Program-made: the position numbers and the translations under genes
The notes under the pieces: generated by a model
What the model saw: only the letters and a program-made list of their open reading frames with translations
The model's database searches: none
What the model was told of the DNA's origin: nothing
Shown here: positions 1 through 9,813 of the stretch, in pieces
Layout: each line of letters begins with the position of its first letter
Position numbering within the stretch: the first letter of the stretch is position 1
Assembly (NCBI RefSeq): GCF_000238375.3
Contig: NZ_AHBZ03000014.1
Location: forward strand, 1-64,000
Direction: 5' to 3'
DNA: 64,000 nucleotides
Source of the DNA: Pseudoalteromonas citrea
GTDB taxonomy: Bacteria > Pseudomonadota > Gammaproteobacteria > Enterobacterales > Alteromonadaceae

Positions 1-155
1 GAGCCAACCAGCATATAATCAATATTACCGCTTAACACACTGCACCCACTGAGCAGTACGGTATACCCTAAAACGAGGCAGACTATTATCTTGTAACCCT
101 TTATTTTACAAGCCAGTATCTCGCTGCTGAATATGTTTCCTAGTTTGCTTACCAT
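1..155 (-). CDS. Partial lipoprotein, 5' end of an immunity-type paralogue
   Basis: The window cuts this gene, so only about the first 51 codons are visible. They begin at the ATG at 155-153 and run leftward off the edge. The product starts with a positively charged stretch, a hydrophobic segment and the lipobox LLSGC, so it should be an outer- or inner-membrane lipoprotein. From the GCKIKGY-like segment onward it matches the neighbouring lipoprotein gene at 245-841, with 110 identical nucleotides. Only the first dozen or so codons differ. It is therefore a recent tandem duplicate of that gene and, by context, a second immunity-like lipoprotein for the phospholipase upstream. Its C-terminal half cannot be judged. 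Confidence 0.75.
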   Translation of the reverse strand, partial: MVSKLGNIFSSEILACKIKGYKIIVCLVLGYTVLLSGCSVLSGNIDYMLVG

Positions 156-244
156 GCGGCACTCACTCCTTGCGGTACTTATGCATATGATGCACGTCTA
201 TATAACATTGATTTTAAGAGAAAATAAAATAATAGCTAAGCCAT

Positions 245-841
245 TTAATTATCTTCTGGTACCGCTCGCCACTGGGCTTGCCCTGCCCCCACTTGAGTAA
301 TGACTCGGTCGGAATAACTCACGTAAGCGGCGCTGGCCACCCATACTTCAATCTCCCCGTTTTCACCAAACTCAACGATTAGATAAGGGTTTGGGTCCAT
401 ATTTTTTCTGCCTGAACCATAAGTATACGGCGGTATATTCTTCGTAAATGCCGTGCCTTTTTTACTGTCAATGGTCACCTCACCAAAGTAAATTCGATTT
501 TGACTGATATCCGTCCATGTGACTGATAGTTTTTTCGGAAAAGGAATATCACTAATACTGCTGCGTTTTCCGGCGCTGAGCGGGCAACAGCCAAGGCGAC
601 CCGGTGCGCCACCCCACGCATCATCAAACTTGAGTTCACTGACCATTATCTCATTGCCTTGCACTGTGCCAGAGCCAACCAGCATATAATCAATATTACC
701 GCTTAACACACTGCACCCACTGAGCAGTACGGTATACCCTAAAACGAGGCAGACTATTATCTTGTAACCCTTTATTTTACAGCCCAGTATCTTGCTGCCT
801 TGTATCATGCCTGTGAATATTTTTGTCAGCTTGCAAGCCAT
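245..841 (-). CDS. Tli-type immunity lipoprotein (DUF3304/DUF2931-like)
   Basis: A 198-residue lipoprotein. The lipobox LLSGC places the acylated cysteine near residue 43, after an unusually long basic leader. The mature part has a GRLGCCPLSAG stretch followed by a 'KLSVTWTD' strand. This resembles the CC...P...V.W pattern of the small lipoproteins (DUF3304/DUF2931) that accompany type VI phospholipase effectors; the family assignment is from memory and only moderately sure. The start codon overlaps the end of the phospholipase gene by 16 nt, as expected for a translationally coupled effector-immunity pair. The role inferred is periplasmic neutralisation of the phospholipase. A truncated near-copy lies immediately downstream. 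Confidence 0.7.
   Translation of the reverse strand: MACKLTKIFTGMIQGSKILGCKIKGYKIIVCLVLGYTVLLSGCSVLSGNIDYMLVGSGTVQGNEIMVSELKFDDAWGGAPGRLGCCPLSAGKRSSISDIPFPKKLSVTWTDISQNRIYFGEVTIDSKKGTAFTKNIPPYTYGSGRKNMDPNPYLIVEFGENGEIEVWVASAAYVSYSDRVITQVGAGQAQWRAVPEDN
672..781. repeat. 110-bp perfect direct repeat, second copy
   Basis: Bases 672-781 are identical to bases 1-110. Both copies encode the signal-peptide/lipobox part of the two tandem lipoproteins. The perfect identity over a coding segment, with divergence on the 5' side, points to a recent duplication or gene conversion. Confidence 0.9.
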
Positions 842-2583
842 ACCGTCTTCCCTCTCAATTGGTATTTCGTAAATGGTTTTATGTTAATTGCGGCATTAGC
901 GGGGTCGTTATAAAAGACTTCACGCACCCCATTACCCGTGGTATGCAGTGCTTTTTCTTCTTTACCATTGGCGAGCCCATTTACAAACCCCGTGTATTTA
1001 TGGCTATGGTGAATATAATGTTCACGCAAAGTGTCCCAACTAACGCTTACTGGACCTTGCATAATGGCGTGCTCCACTGAGCTTTTAAGACTTTTTGATA
1101 ATTCATAAGGGTATAATTTTTTGCCATTTTTATGTCTTTTCGTGTCTAGTTCACTTAAAGGGTAAAATGGTACGCCATTGTCTTTGGCGATTTGATGCAT
1201 TTTGTGTAACGCATAATGTGGTAAGCTGTTATCTATACTGCGCCGCCAAAAAGGTTGATACGGGGTGATCACCTCATTATCGCGCACTCTGCGCATTTGC
1301 CCTTGTGCATTAGGTGCTCTGCGTATTGTCCCTTGGTTTAGTTTTGCGGCCTTGGCTTTAAATTCAATATTGATCCCAGGCCAAGCATACTCTTGCTCAA
1401 GCTGCGCTTTTAATGCCTGTAGCGCCGCATGTTGGCCGGGGTTATTTCGCCTGCCCACTAAATGTTGGCGTGGAAAGTTAATATGGGTTTGCTGTGTACT
1501 ATACCCCCCGCCCACATCAGCGTGCGCCCCCGGTAAAGCAACTTCAATGATATTACTGGGTGTATTGCCACTTGCATCTTGTAAGGTATGGAGCGGGAAG
1601 TTGTCTCGGTATTCATCATAGGCCACTGGGTGATATACCACCCCCGCTGAGTGTGTACTAATGTCAATATTGACGCGATACGGTAGGTTATCACTGGCAT
1701 AAAATTCATTATGATTATCGTCGCCATCACCACCAATTGACGACACAGTATCAAATGGCCCTAAAAACCGGATCATAGGCTTAGCGTTACCCCAATAATT
1801 GGGGTTATTTACAGTGATATTATATATTTGGTTGACAAAAGCCCGTGCTGCAGTGGCCCCTCGGCTAAAGCCAAAAACATCAACTGTTACTAATTGCATA
1901 AATATATAATCTTGTTGATCTATAAACTCTTGTAGTTCTTTTAAAGCTTCCAAAACCCGTTCATCAAAGCTACTGGCAATTGCCAAGTCTAGTATCGAGT
2001 CACTTTTATATGCTTCAGTGCCAATTCCTTCAACATAGTAAGAATCACCATACAACTCCCCTCTAGGATAGAGCTCATATAACTTTGTGATATTGGTAGG
2101 CTCTTTATCATCTTCAAGGTCTATGTTGTCGTTAATACGGTTATTGCCGGTGCCATCAAAAAACACCCCAAAGCTGGGTGGCTCAGTGAGTAAAGTCAGC
2201 TCAATATGCCCATGCGCTGTGATGGTATGCGACAACAATTGTGGGCCACCATTTACGCCAATATTGAGTGCCGTTATTTTTTGTGGGTCGGTTAAATCAC
2301 TTAATTGCTGTTCACTAAACACCGTAATGGTGAGCTGTGCCGCAATTTTAACTTGCAAGGTATAGCGTTTATTGTCATCTAGGTGCTTAAAATTATAATG
2401 GCTATGGCTACTTTGGCAGGCTTGAGGACGGCTGTTGCAGAACAAAATGGGCTCTACGTCGGCACTTTTTATTTCATGCCCTGCTACCAATTTAACGATG
2501 AGGTTTTTACCTTGCTTATTGTCTGGCGAAGCGACCACCAATCGATTAATGTTATTAACCGCCATGGGTATTGTATGATTCAT
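826..2583 (-). CDS. T6SS phospholipase effector, Tle1-like (DUF2235)
   Basis: A 585-residue protein whose residues from about 137 onward form a DUF2235 alpha/beta hydrolase domain. Signature elements are FFDGTGNNR at 141-149, the nucleophile elbow GFSRG at 238-242 (Ser240), the LGPFDTV strand with Asp278, and PGAHADVGGG around His354. By analogy with Tle1 lipases, Ser240, Asp278 and His354 are the likely catalytic triad. The first 130 residues contain no recognised domain and may be the loading region. There is no signal peptide, as expected for a type VI cargo. It lies 6 nt downstream of the LysM protein gene and overlaps the immunity lipoprotein gene, so the three form one operon. The predicted action is hydrolysis of membrane phospholipids in a neighbouring cell. 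The secretion route is inferred from family and context; no VgrG or Hcp gene is in the window. Confidence 0.82.
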   Translation of the reverse strand: MNHTIPMAVNNINRLVVASPDNKQGKNLIVKLVAGHEIKSADVEPILFCNSRPQACQSSHSHYNFKHLDDNKRYTLQVKIAAQLTITVFSEQQLSDLTDPQKITALNIGVNGGPQLLSHTITAHGHIELTLLTEPPSFGVFFDGTGNNRINDNIDLEDDKEPTNITKLYELYPRGELYGDSYYVEGIGTEAYKSDSILDLAIASSFDERVLEALKELQEFIDQQDYIFMQLVTVDVFGFSRGATAARAFVNQIYNITVNNPNYWGNAKPMIRFLGPFDTVSSIGGDGDDNHNEFYASDNLPYRVNIDISTHSAGVVYHPVAYDEYRDNFPLHTLQDASGNTPSNIIEVALPGAHADVGGGYSTQQTHINFPRQHLVGRRNNPGQHAALQALKAQLEQEYAWPGINIEFKAKAAKLNQGTIRRAPNAQGQMRRVRDNEVITPYQPFWRRSIDNSLPHYALHKMHQIAKDNGVPFYPLSELDTKRHKNGKKLYPYELSKSLKSSVEHAIMQGPVSVSWDTLREHYIHHSHKYTGFVNGLANGKEEKALHTTGNGVREVFYNDPANAAINIKPFTKYQLRGKTVWLAS

Positions 2584-2589
2584 CGTATC

Positions 2590-4731
2590 TTAACTCCCAT
2601 AAACTTGCTGTAACTTGGCTTGGGTGTTTGGCCCCGCAATGGCGTCAACCGTTAATTTATGCACTTGCTGAAATTGCCTAACCCCTGCCCGTGTTTTTGG
2701 TCCGTTTAATCCATCCACTTTGCCGCACTCAAACCCGAGCGCATTGCATCGCCCTTGTACCCCCGACAGTGATGTAATTGGATCTAAATGAGCAACCTGT
2801 ACAGTAAACGTGTGTATGGGTGTGTCGCTTTCAAGTGACGGGTAAATTTCAACCTGCCCGGTTAGCGCAGTGTGATCTTGTATTGCGAATTCAATTAACC
2901 CATTAGAGGCAACCACTCCCTCAAATGTTTGCTCTCCCAGTGTTACCACCACCTTTTTGCCGACCATATTATCGCCATTGGCCGCTTCAACACGTAGCCT
3001 GAACATGTCGTGCTCAGCTTGTCGGGCAAATATATTGTTTTGGTTTTCACGTAGGTTACTAAATTTAACTGCTTTAGCTGGAATATTAAGCGTGTCGCCG
3101 GGGTAAAGTAGATTTGGGTCTGGTCGTAGCGTGCGAAAGGCATGATTACTTGGGTGTTGATAAATGCACTCGGCATGATAAAAGCCGTGTAGCTTAGCAA
3201 TACGCAGTAAGGTGTCTCCTTGCGCAACAGTATATTGCTGGGTAAAGGCGGTGTTTACTTTAGTCAGTGTGTTGCCTAACCCTTGAGCGTTACCCCAATC
3301 TTGTGCGTCTAACTCGGTAAAATTCACTTTAAGCGATTCATATAATGGGCTCGATAAGGTAACTTGCCCCGCCTCATCGAGCTCGCCTTCGATTATATGC
3401 CCTGATTTTAATCGTGCTTGATATTTAGCATGTTTGATCGGCTGTTGCTGCTCATCAAGTAGGCTAATATGATACGTATATACCCGCGCTTTAACCGTAA
3501 AATGCGTTTCGTCATATACACCACGGCTCGACACCGTTAACTGATAATCGCCCGGCTCAATTGGCAATTTGTAGTGCCAAAAATCCAGTGAGTCTATGGG
3601 CCGCTTTTCAAGTTCAAGCTCAGCTTCACCAGATGTTGGCCCTTGCCATTGCAACAATACACTTTGGGTGTTGCACGCAGAGCCTTCTACTTCAAGTTCC
3701 CACCCACTTGGTACCCTAAGTGGCGTGCCCACTGGCGCAGGCTTTTGTTCCGTTACACCCAAATTATAGTTATAAACCAAGTTGGGATCGGCCATGCCAC
3801 TGTATTGTTCTGCAATACGCAGCGCGGTGTCGTTGGCGTTTACGATATGCGTTACAAAGGCGCGATTTATTGGCCCTTTTCGTTCAAGTAACCACTGTGA
3901 ATTAAGCTCTGGGGTATATATTTTTACCGTTGGTACACCCGGTCGTACTGCGTGCTGTGGGCCGTTGGCTTTGACTTGCTTTTTACTGGCCTCGTATAGC
4001 CCTTGTTTCGTCGTTTGTGTTCGTTCATTTACCAACACAGTATTATTGGCCATATCAAGCTGTTGGTGTTGTAACGCGATAGGAGTGTACCCGGTTTGCT
4101 TGGTATTTTTTGACGTCGTGTTGGACTGAGGGTTCGCACCACCGTGTGAGGTACGTAAGTGCTTTGCGTTACCTTGCCCTGTTAACGACTCACCCGCTAT
4201 ACTGCTTCTTTGTTGAATTACCTGCTGAGTGTTCTCATGTTGATGGTATGCGTCTAAAGGGCCGCTTTTTGCATTAACCTTGCTATCTCGTTTTATCAAA
4301 TCCGTTATTGTTGATTGAGGTTGTGTGATATTGCTGGTGTTATTTCCTTGATTCGTCAAAGGCGTTAACGCCCCCGCTGTTAGCCAAGTTAACGGGTTGT
4401 GCGCATCAATTGCATGTTGCTCTGCACTATTGCGCTGCTCAACGACCGCCTTAGGCACGATCGCAAGGCCTTGTTCAGCCCTGATGTAATCTTGATAACC
4501 CCGCTTATTCCAAGTTTTACGATCACTAACCCAAAACGTACATTGTGGGTGATCTCGTAATAAAGCCGCAGACGAGCGACTAACGACTATATTATTTGCA
4601 TCCCTTACACTGGCTTTTAATTGCGGAGGTAAAGCTCCTAATAAACTTGGCGGTACACGATAGGTTTCTATCGCTGAGTGTGTATTTTTTATAGGTGCAG
4701 GTGCAACACTGAGATCAGTACTGTATACCAT
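2590..4731 (-). CDS. LysM and peptidoglycan-binding domain protein, T6SS cargo partner
   Basis: A 713-residue protein without a signal peptide. The N-terminal 110 residues are not recognised. Residues about 110-280 are Gln/Asn/Thr-rich and low in complexity. A first degenerate LysM-like module lies near 290-345 (ITNANDTALRIAEQYSG-type) and is followed by a beta-rich, carboxypeptidase-regulatory-like region. A clear LysM (YTVAQGDTLLRIAKLHGFYH) lies near 500-555, then another beta-rich domain. A PG_binding_1 module ends the protein (DGLNGPKTRAGVRQFQQ). It is the first gene of the operon with the DUF2235 phospholipase. Such LysM/PGB proteins are often found beside VgrG-borne effectors. A role in carrying or anchoring the effector at the cell wall is inferred, not shown. 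A ribosome site (AAAGGAATAG) precedes the ATG. Confidence 0.7.
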   Translation of the reverse strand: MVYSTDLSVAPAPIKNTHSAIETYRVPPSLLGALPPQLKASVRDANNIVVSRSSAALLRDHPQCTFWVSDRKTWNKRGYQDYIRAEQGLAIVPKAVVEQRNSAEQHAIDAHNPLTWLTAGALTPLTNQGNNTSNITQPQSTITDLIKRDSKVNAKSGPLDAYHQHENTQQVIQQRSSIAGESLTGQGNAKHLRTSHGGANPQSNTTSKNTKQTGYTPIALQHQQLDMANNTVLVNERTQTTKQGLYEASKKQVKANGPQHAVRPGVPTVKIYTPELNSQWLLERKGPINRAFVTHIVNANDTALRIAEQYSGMADPNLVYNYNLGVTEQKPAPVGTPLRVPSGWELEVEGSACNTQSVLLQWQGPTSGEAELELEKRPIDSLDFWHYKLPIEPGDYQLTVSSRGVYDETHFTVKARVYTYHISLLDEQQQPIKHAKYQARLKSGHIIEGELDEAGQVTLSSPLYESLKVNFTELDAQDWGNAQGLGNTLTKVNTAFTQQYTVAQGDTLLRIAKLHGFYHAECIYQHPSNHAFRTLRPDPNLLYPGDTLNIPAKAVKFSNLRENQNNIFARQAEHDMFRLRVEAANGDNMVGKKVVVTLGEQTFEGVVASNGLIEFAIQDHTALTGQVEIYPSLESDTPIHTFTVQVAHLDPITSLSGVQGRCNALGFECGKVDGLNGPKTRAGVRQFQQVHKLTVDAIAGPNTQAKLQQVYGS

Positions 4732-5162
4732 GGTCTGCTATTCCTTTAACAAGTACAAAGTATTTACTTTATTAACGCGACGACATAATACACTAATAAT
4801 TTAGAATGAAAAGATTCTGTCACATAGATCTTTTGGGTTTATTTTCACACCAATTAGATTAATTAACACTCTAAAAACCATACCTTTGTTTAGGGGATGT
4901 TGATCTTTTAGGTTTGTTTTTGCAGCAGTTTGATTGAGCACCCTTTTTTCTTTGTTACTTACTATTCGCTTAAATTACTAAGCCACACATTAAGCGCCGC
5001 GATAAAAGCCCGCTCAAAAAAACAAAAATAGACCAGCAAAGATCAACAGTCCCTAGCCTTTTAAAAGTCGTAACAATCCCTTTTACAACAAAATATTTAA
5101 GCAACTGAATTTTATGTTAAATTAGTCATCACTGTTCGCGCGCACACACCATATTTTAAGTT
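4732..5162. other. Intergenic region with three related AT-rich repeats
   Basis: This 431-nt divergent intergenic region carries the promoters for the minus-strand effector operon and the plus-strand helicase. It also holds an imperfect direct repeat, with copies starting near 4827 and 4902 (GATCTTTT-GGTTT-TTTT core, spacing about 75 nt). A third related segment lies in inverted orientation at about 5018-5053, ending in GCAAAGATCAACAGT. No gene or RNA was recognised here. Confidence 0.5.
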
Positions 5163-8100
5163 ATGAAAATCACAGCTCAATTATCAAACAATATTGATAC
5201 CAGATATCAGCAGTTTTTATCTTTACCCCCTTTTCAGCAATGGGCCTTTACTGTACTTGCTGTGATTTATAAACCTATTTCTTTGGGTCATTTAAATAAA
5301 CTGCTAAAACAACTTACGATACAGTTAGACGAAAAAGACACCGCCCCGTTTGAGCGTATTTCATCAACTATATTAAGTGATTGGCGAAAGCAAGGCTTTG
5401 TCAATGTTGATAAAGGTGACATTAAACTAACCTATTTACTTAATAACAAACTCACTCAAGATGCCATCGCTAATGATGTATTTTTAGCCATTTTAAAAGC
5501 AGGTGAAGCAGTGGTACCAGTACTGCAACTGTACGATTGGGAGCAAACATTAGAAGATGAACAACGTCTCATTCGAGACTTTTATTTTTTAAATGACCAT
5601 CGAAAAGTCATTAACTTGCTTAAGCCACATAAAAACCCACAGCACATTGATTACCAGCGTACTCGCATACTGATTGAATTGGCATTCGTACCATTCGATT
5701 TAACCCATTTTTTGGCGCTTCCAGACACTGTGCAATACCATGCGTTTGCCTCTTGGTTTTATGTGCTACGCCAACATGGCGCATCCAATGCTTACCCGCT
5801 GTCATTACTCGAACAGGTTAATCGCCACCAGCCAGAGCACGTCGCACTGTCGCACTTATTGGCAGAACAATACCTACTGCAAGGTCGTATAGACAGCGTG
5901 CAACAAATCGTCAACGCCGACGATAAAAGCTGCTATGGCTTGCAGCTCAATGCGCTTAGTGCATTGCTTACAGGAGATCTTGAACGCGCCATTGCTTTAT
6001 TTGCCAATGCATTAGTCGCCAAAAATAAATATGCCCGCAAAAAAAACCAGTATCTAAATGGCGTGTACGGTATTTTTTATAACATCGCGTTGTTAATACA
6101 AGCAAACCGACACGACCCCAGTTATTTCGCCTCGGCTGACGCGCACATTTTTGCCCAAAGTCACGACAAACATAATCATGACCACAGCCATTATGTTGGC
6201 CAATTTTTGCTGGCCACCACATCCAGTTTGTCGACGGCAACGCCGTACATATCGTCACTGCAAGAATACGCATTTTTAGCAGAATATCATGTATTTTACG
6301 CCCATTTACTCAGCTATTTAGAGGCGTTATCAACCATTTGGTCTGATCAGGTTTATTCGCCTTGTACGCAGCTAATTGAGGCGCATACTTTTTTTAAGAC
6401 CGCAAATTACGGCCTATTTACCACACTCATAGAGCAGCTCGGGCCAATCGAGGGTAAGCGGAAAAATAGCCACCCTATTATGGACTTTACTACAGCCATA
6501 GAACATAAAGTCGGTTGGGATCTGGCCCTTGAAAAACTCATCGCGTTGGCCCCCTCTTCAAATACGCCTAGCCAACGCAATGCCGTCAAAGTCACTCGGC
6601 TTATTTGGGTCATGCACATAACCCCCTATACGGTCAGCTTTTCAGCACGTGAACAAACACAAAATGCGTCTGGCTGGAGCAAAGGCAAACCGATTGCACT
6701 GCAACGACTGTATGAGTCTCAACAAGCATTTGCGTTTTTATCAGAACACGACAAGCAATTGTGCTCGCATATTAACCGCACAGAGCAATGGCGTACAAAA
6801 ACACTTTATGTACTGGAAGGCCTATCGGCTTTAAAAGCCGCCTGCGCCGCACCAAACTTGTATATGGCAGATGATTTATTTACACCCATAGAGCTTCATG
6901 AAGCCGAGCCTGAGTTGCTCATAACACAACAAGGCGAGCACCTTGTGCTAAGCATTGCTGATATTCCTGCTCAACAAACCAATACACAACACAGCTACTC
7001 GTTAATTGAACACGCACCTGAACAATATCGATTAACGGTGTTTTCACCTGAACACTTAAAAGTTACTCAAATTATTGGTGAAGAAGGCTTGAGTATTCCC
7101 GTCAGTGCCAAAGACAAAGTACTTGCAGGAGTAAATGCCATTGCGCCTTTACTGAATATTCAATCTGATATTGCAGAGTTAGATACCGGCCTAGAAACAC
7201 TCCCTTGCCAAAGTGATATTATTATTAATATTCAGCCGTTTAATGATGGTCTTGCGTTCAATTGCATGGTGATGCCTTTTGGCGAACATGGCCCAGCTTT
7301 AAAACCCGGTGCTGGCAATGCCAAGATGACCACCGAGATAAAAGGTAAACGCGTTGCCACCTCGCGCGATTTAGTGAAAGAGCAAATATACCTAGACTTG
7401 CTTGACCAACACTGCCCTGCTTTTTTAGCAATGCAAGACACCCGCTTACAACTTGATGACTTACAAAGCGCGTTTAACGCGCTCGAGCAGCTAGAAACAC
7501 TCTCGCGTTTATCGCCCTGCCCTGTGCCCATTGAATTACGTTGGCCCAAAGGCAAAAAAATGACCATGACTAAATCGTTGCAAAGTCATCACCTACAATT
7601 GGCAATGACTAAAAAAAACCAGTGGTTTGACTTAAATGGTGAGCTCTCGGTTGATGATAGCCAAGTCATCGAGCTCAAAACCCTACTGACTCTTGCTGCC
7701 CAAGCCCATGGTCGCTTTATTACTTTAGATGATCAACAAGTGCTCGCGTTATCTGATGAACTAAAACAGCGATTAGATAAACTCAATGAAGCAACAGATG
7801 GCGGTCAATTTCACCCATTAGCCAGCATGCATGTTTCGCAGGCTACCACAGGTATGCGAATGAAAACGCTACATGCATGGGACGAGCAGCATAATAAAAT
7901 GCATCAAGCCAATTCCTTAACACCGAGTGTACCGAGTACCTTACAAGCGACGTTACGTGATTACCAGATTGACGGGTTTGACTGGGCTTCAAGATTGGCC
8001 CATTGGGGAGCAGGTGCCTGCCTTGCCGACGATATGGGGCTAGGAAAAACATTACAAGCACTGGCAGTATTGTTAGATAGAGCGAAAGACGGCCCAAGCT

Positions 8101-9359
8101 TGGTGATAGCGCCGACCTCTGTGTGTTTCAATTGGCTACAAGAGGCCTGCAAATTTGCCCCCAGCTTAAACATGATATTACTGGCAGATCTAAAAAGCTC
8201 AGCCGAGCGCGCGACCATGCTCAATGCACTGCAACCATTTGACTGTGTTGTGATTAGCTATGGGTTACTACAACGCGAAAGCGAGCTTCTGCAAGCACTT
8301 ACCTGGCGGACCATTGTCGCCGATGAAGCCCAAGCACTGAAAAACCCACTAGCGAAACGCTCAATCGCCGCATGTGCCTTAAAAGGTGACTTTAAACTGA
8401 TCACCACAGGCACCCCCATTGAAAATAACTTATCTGAACTTTGGAGTCTATTTCGCTTTGTAAACCCCGGATTGCTCGGTAATTTAAAACGCTTTAGCGC
8501 CCGATTCTCAACTCCTATAGAAGCCATAAAAGATGATCCTATTGCAGCAAAAAAAGCACGAACCAAGCTGAAAAACCTGATCCAACCGTTTATTTTACGA
8601 CGTATGAAGCACCAAGTATTAACTGAGTTACCAGCTAGAACCGACATCAATATTAAAGTGCAATTAAGTGACGAAGAAATGGCATTGTATGAAGCGCTGC
8701 GCCAAAGTGCCATCGACAACCTCACTCAGTCATCAAGCCAAGACCAACCCGGCGCACAGAGGATTAAAATGCTTGCTGAACTTATCAAACTACGCCAAGC
8801 TTGCTGTAACCCCGCATTGGTATTGACCGACAATACTATACCGAGTGCCAAGCTTACCGCTCTCGACAAATTACTCGATGAACTCCAAGAAAACAATCAC
8901 AAAGCGCTGATTTTCAGTCAATTCGTGGGGCACTTACAGCTTATAAAGCAGCACTTAGACGCAAGGGGTGTAAACTATCAGTACCTTGATGGCAGCACAC
9001 CTAATAAGCAACGTCAGCTAAGGGTCAATGCGTTTCAACAAGGTGGTGGTGATGTATTTTTGATCAGTTTAAAAGCTGGAGGATCAGGATTAAACCTCAC
9101 CGCTGCTGACTATGTTATTCATATGGATCCGTGGTGGAACCCAGCAGTTGAAGAGCAAGCAAGCGATCGCGCTCACCGTATGGGTCAACAGCGACCAGTG
9201 ACTATTTACCGTTTAATCGCGAGCGACACCATCGAAGAAAAAATTGTGGCCTTGCATCAACATAAAAGAGACTTGGCGCAAACCTTACTTTCAGGAAACG
9301 ACCAAACCAGTAAACTCTCAGTTGCCGACATGATGGCCATGCTCAAGCAAACTTTTTAG
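5163..9359 (+). CDS. SNF2-family (SWI/SNF) DEAD/DEAH-box helicase
   Basis: A 1398-residue protein. The last 470 residues are a complete SNF2 ATPase: the Q-like ATLRDYQIDGFDW motif, Walker A DDMGLGKT at 956-963, motif II DEAQ at 1054-1057, motif III TGTPIENN, and the helicase-C end SDRAHRMGQQ near 1334. The N-terminal 900 residues lack recognised motifs; parts look helical and TPR-like. Members of this family translocate on double-stranded DNA and remodel protein-DNA complexes (RapA/HelZ relatives), with no known specific substrate here. The gene is monocistronic, with long AT-rich intergenic regions on both sides. It is not obviously part of a defence island, although large SNF2 proteins are common in such systems. 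The start ATG at 5163 is the first in frame, and homologous length is compatible. Confidence 0.85.
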   Translation: MKITAQLSNNIDTRYQQFLSLPPFQQWAFTVLAVIYKPISLGHLNKLLKQLTIQLDEKDTAPFERISSTILSDWRKQGFVNVDKGDIKLTYLLNNKLTQDAIANDVFLAILKAGEAVVPVLQLYDWEQTLEDEQRLIRDFYFLNDHRKVINLLKPHKNPQHIDYQRTRILIELAFVPFDLTHFLALPDTVQYHAFASWFYVLRQHGASNAYPLSLLEQVNRHQPEHVALSHLLAEQYLLQGRIDSVQQIVNADDKSCYGLQLNALSALLTGDLERAIALFANALVAKNKYARKKNQYLNGVYGIFYNIALLIQANRHDPSYFASADAHIFAQSHDKHNHDHSHYVGQFLLATTSSLSTATPYISSLQEYAFLAEYHVFYAHLLSYLEALSTIWSDQVYSPCTQLIEAHTFFKTANYGLFTTLIEQLGPIEGKRKNSHPIMDFTTAIEHKVGWDLALEKLIALAPSSNTPSQRNAVKVTRLIWVMHITPYTVSFSAREQTQNASGWSKGKPIALQRLYESQQAFAFLSEHDKQLCSHINRTEQWRTKTLYVLEGLSALKAACAAPNLYMADDLFTPIELHEAEPELLITQQGEHLVLSIADIPAQQTNTQHSYSLIEHAPEQYRLTVFSPEHLKVTQIIGEEGLSIPVSAKDKVLAGVNAIAPLLNIQSDIAELDTGLETLPCQSDIIINIQPFNDGLAFNCMVMPFGEHGPALKPGAGNAKMTTEIKGKRVATSRDLVKEQIYLDLLDQHCPAFLAMQDTRLQLDDLQSAFNALEQLETLSRLSPCPVPIELRWPKGKKMTMTKSLQSHHLQLAMTKKNQWFDLNGELSVDDSQVIELKTLLTLAAQAHGRFITLDDQQVLALSDELKQRLDKLNEATDGGQFHPLASMHVSQATTGMRMKTLHAWDEQHNKMHQANSLTPSVPSTLQATLRDYQIDGFDWASRLAHWGAGACLADDMGLGKTLQALAVLLDRAKDGPSLVIAPTSVCFNWLQEACKFAPSLNMILLADLKSSAERATMLNALQPFDCVVISYGLLQRESELLQALTWRTIVADEAQALKNPLAKRSIAACALKGDFKLITTGTPIENNLSELWSLFRFVNPGLLGNLKRFSARFSTPIEAIKDDPIAAKKARTKLKNLIQPFILRRMKHQVLTELPARTDINIKVQLSDEEMALYEALRQSAIDNLTQSSSQDQPGAQRIKMLAELIKLRQACCNPALVLTDNTIPSAKLTALDKLLDELQENNHKALIFSQFVGHLQLIKQHLDARGVNYQYLDGSTPNKQRQLRVNAFQQGGGDVFLISLKAGGSGLNLTAADYVIHMDPWWNPAVEEQASDRAHRMGQQRPVTIYRLIASDTIEEKIVALHQHKRDLAQTLLSGNDQTSKLSVADMMAMLKQTF

Positions 9360-9813
9360 CCCATATATAACCTAGGCATACGGAAAGCACTAATTAATGG
9401 TCCCTTTCCGTAAATGAAGCTCGATACAAAGCTTAATGAAATATGAAACCGTCTATAAAATAAGCTGATATAACACAGAAGTCGCATTAAAATAGGCTTG
9501 TTCTAGTATGAGAAACACCATTTTTGAAAGTTAAAAGTACTCCGAAGCATACTTTTAATAACTGTAACCCAAATCCAGCAATTATCATTTAACACAATAG
9601 GGGGATAAAATCCAAATAACGACTCAAGGGAAAGTAGGCTGATCAACTTTTTAGTAATACCTTAGTGATAGTATAAGCAACATATACCGTGATATCAGCT
9701 ATTATAATTAATTACCAACTTATGTAGGCTAAAGCCTTAAAAATAGAATCTAACAAAGACGTTTACACGTCCAAGCTTCAGGGCTGATTCAAGCCCCAAA
9801 GCTTCACATTAAT
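9360..9813. other. Intergenic region, nothing recognised
   Basis: 454 nt of AT-rich sequence between the helicase and a small lipoprotein gene. Reading frames are short and no strong terminator or RNA was seen. Confidence 0.5.

Noticed and set aside
8258-8725. Minus-strand ORF of 155 residues inside the helicase
   Set aside because: It is a shadow of the well-supported SNF2 coding frame with no independent start signal or family motif.
5163-9359. Helicase as part of a phage-defence system
   Set aside because: Large SNF2 proteins do occur in defence islands, but no methylase, nuclease or other partner gene is adjacent.
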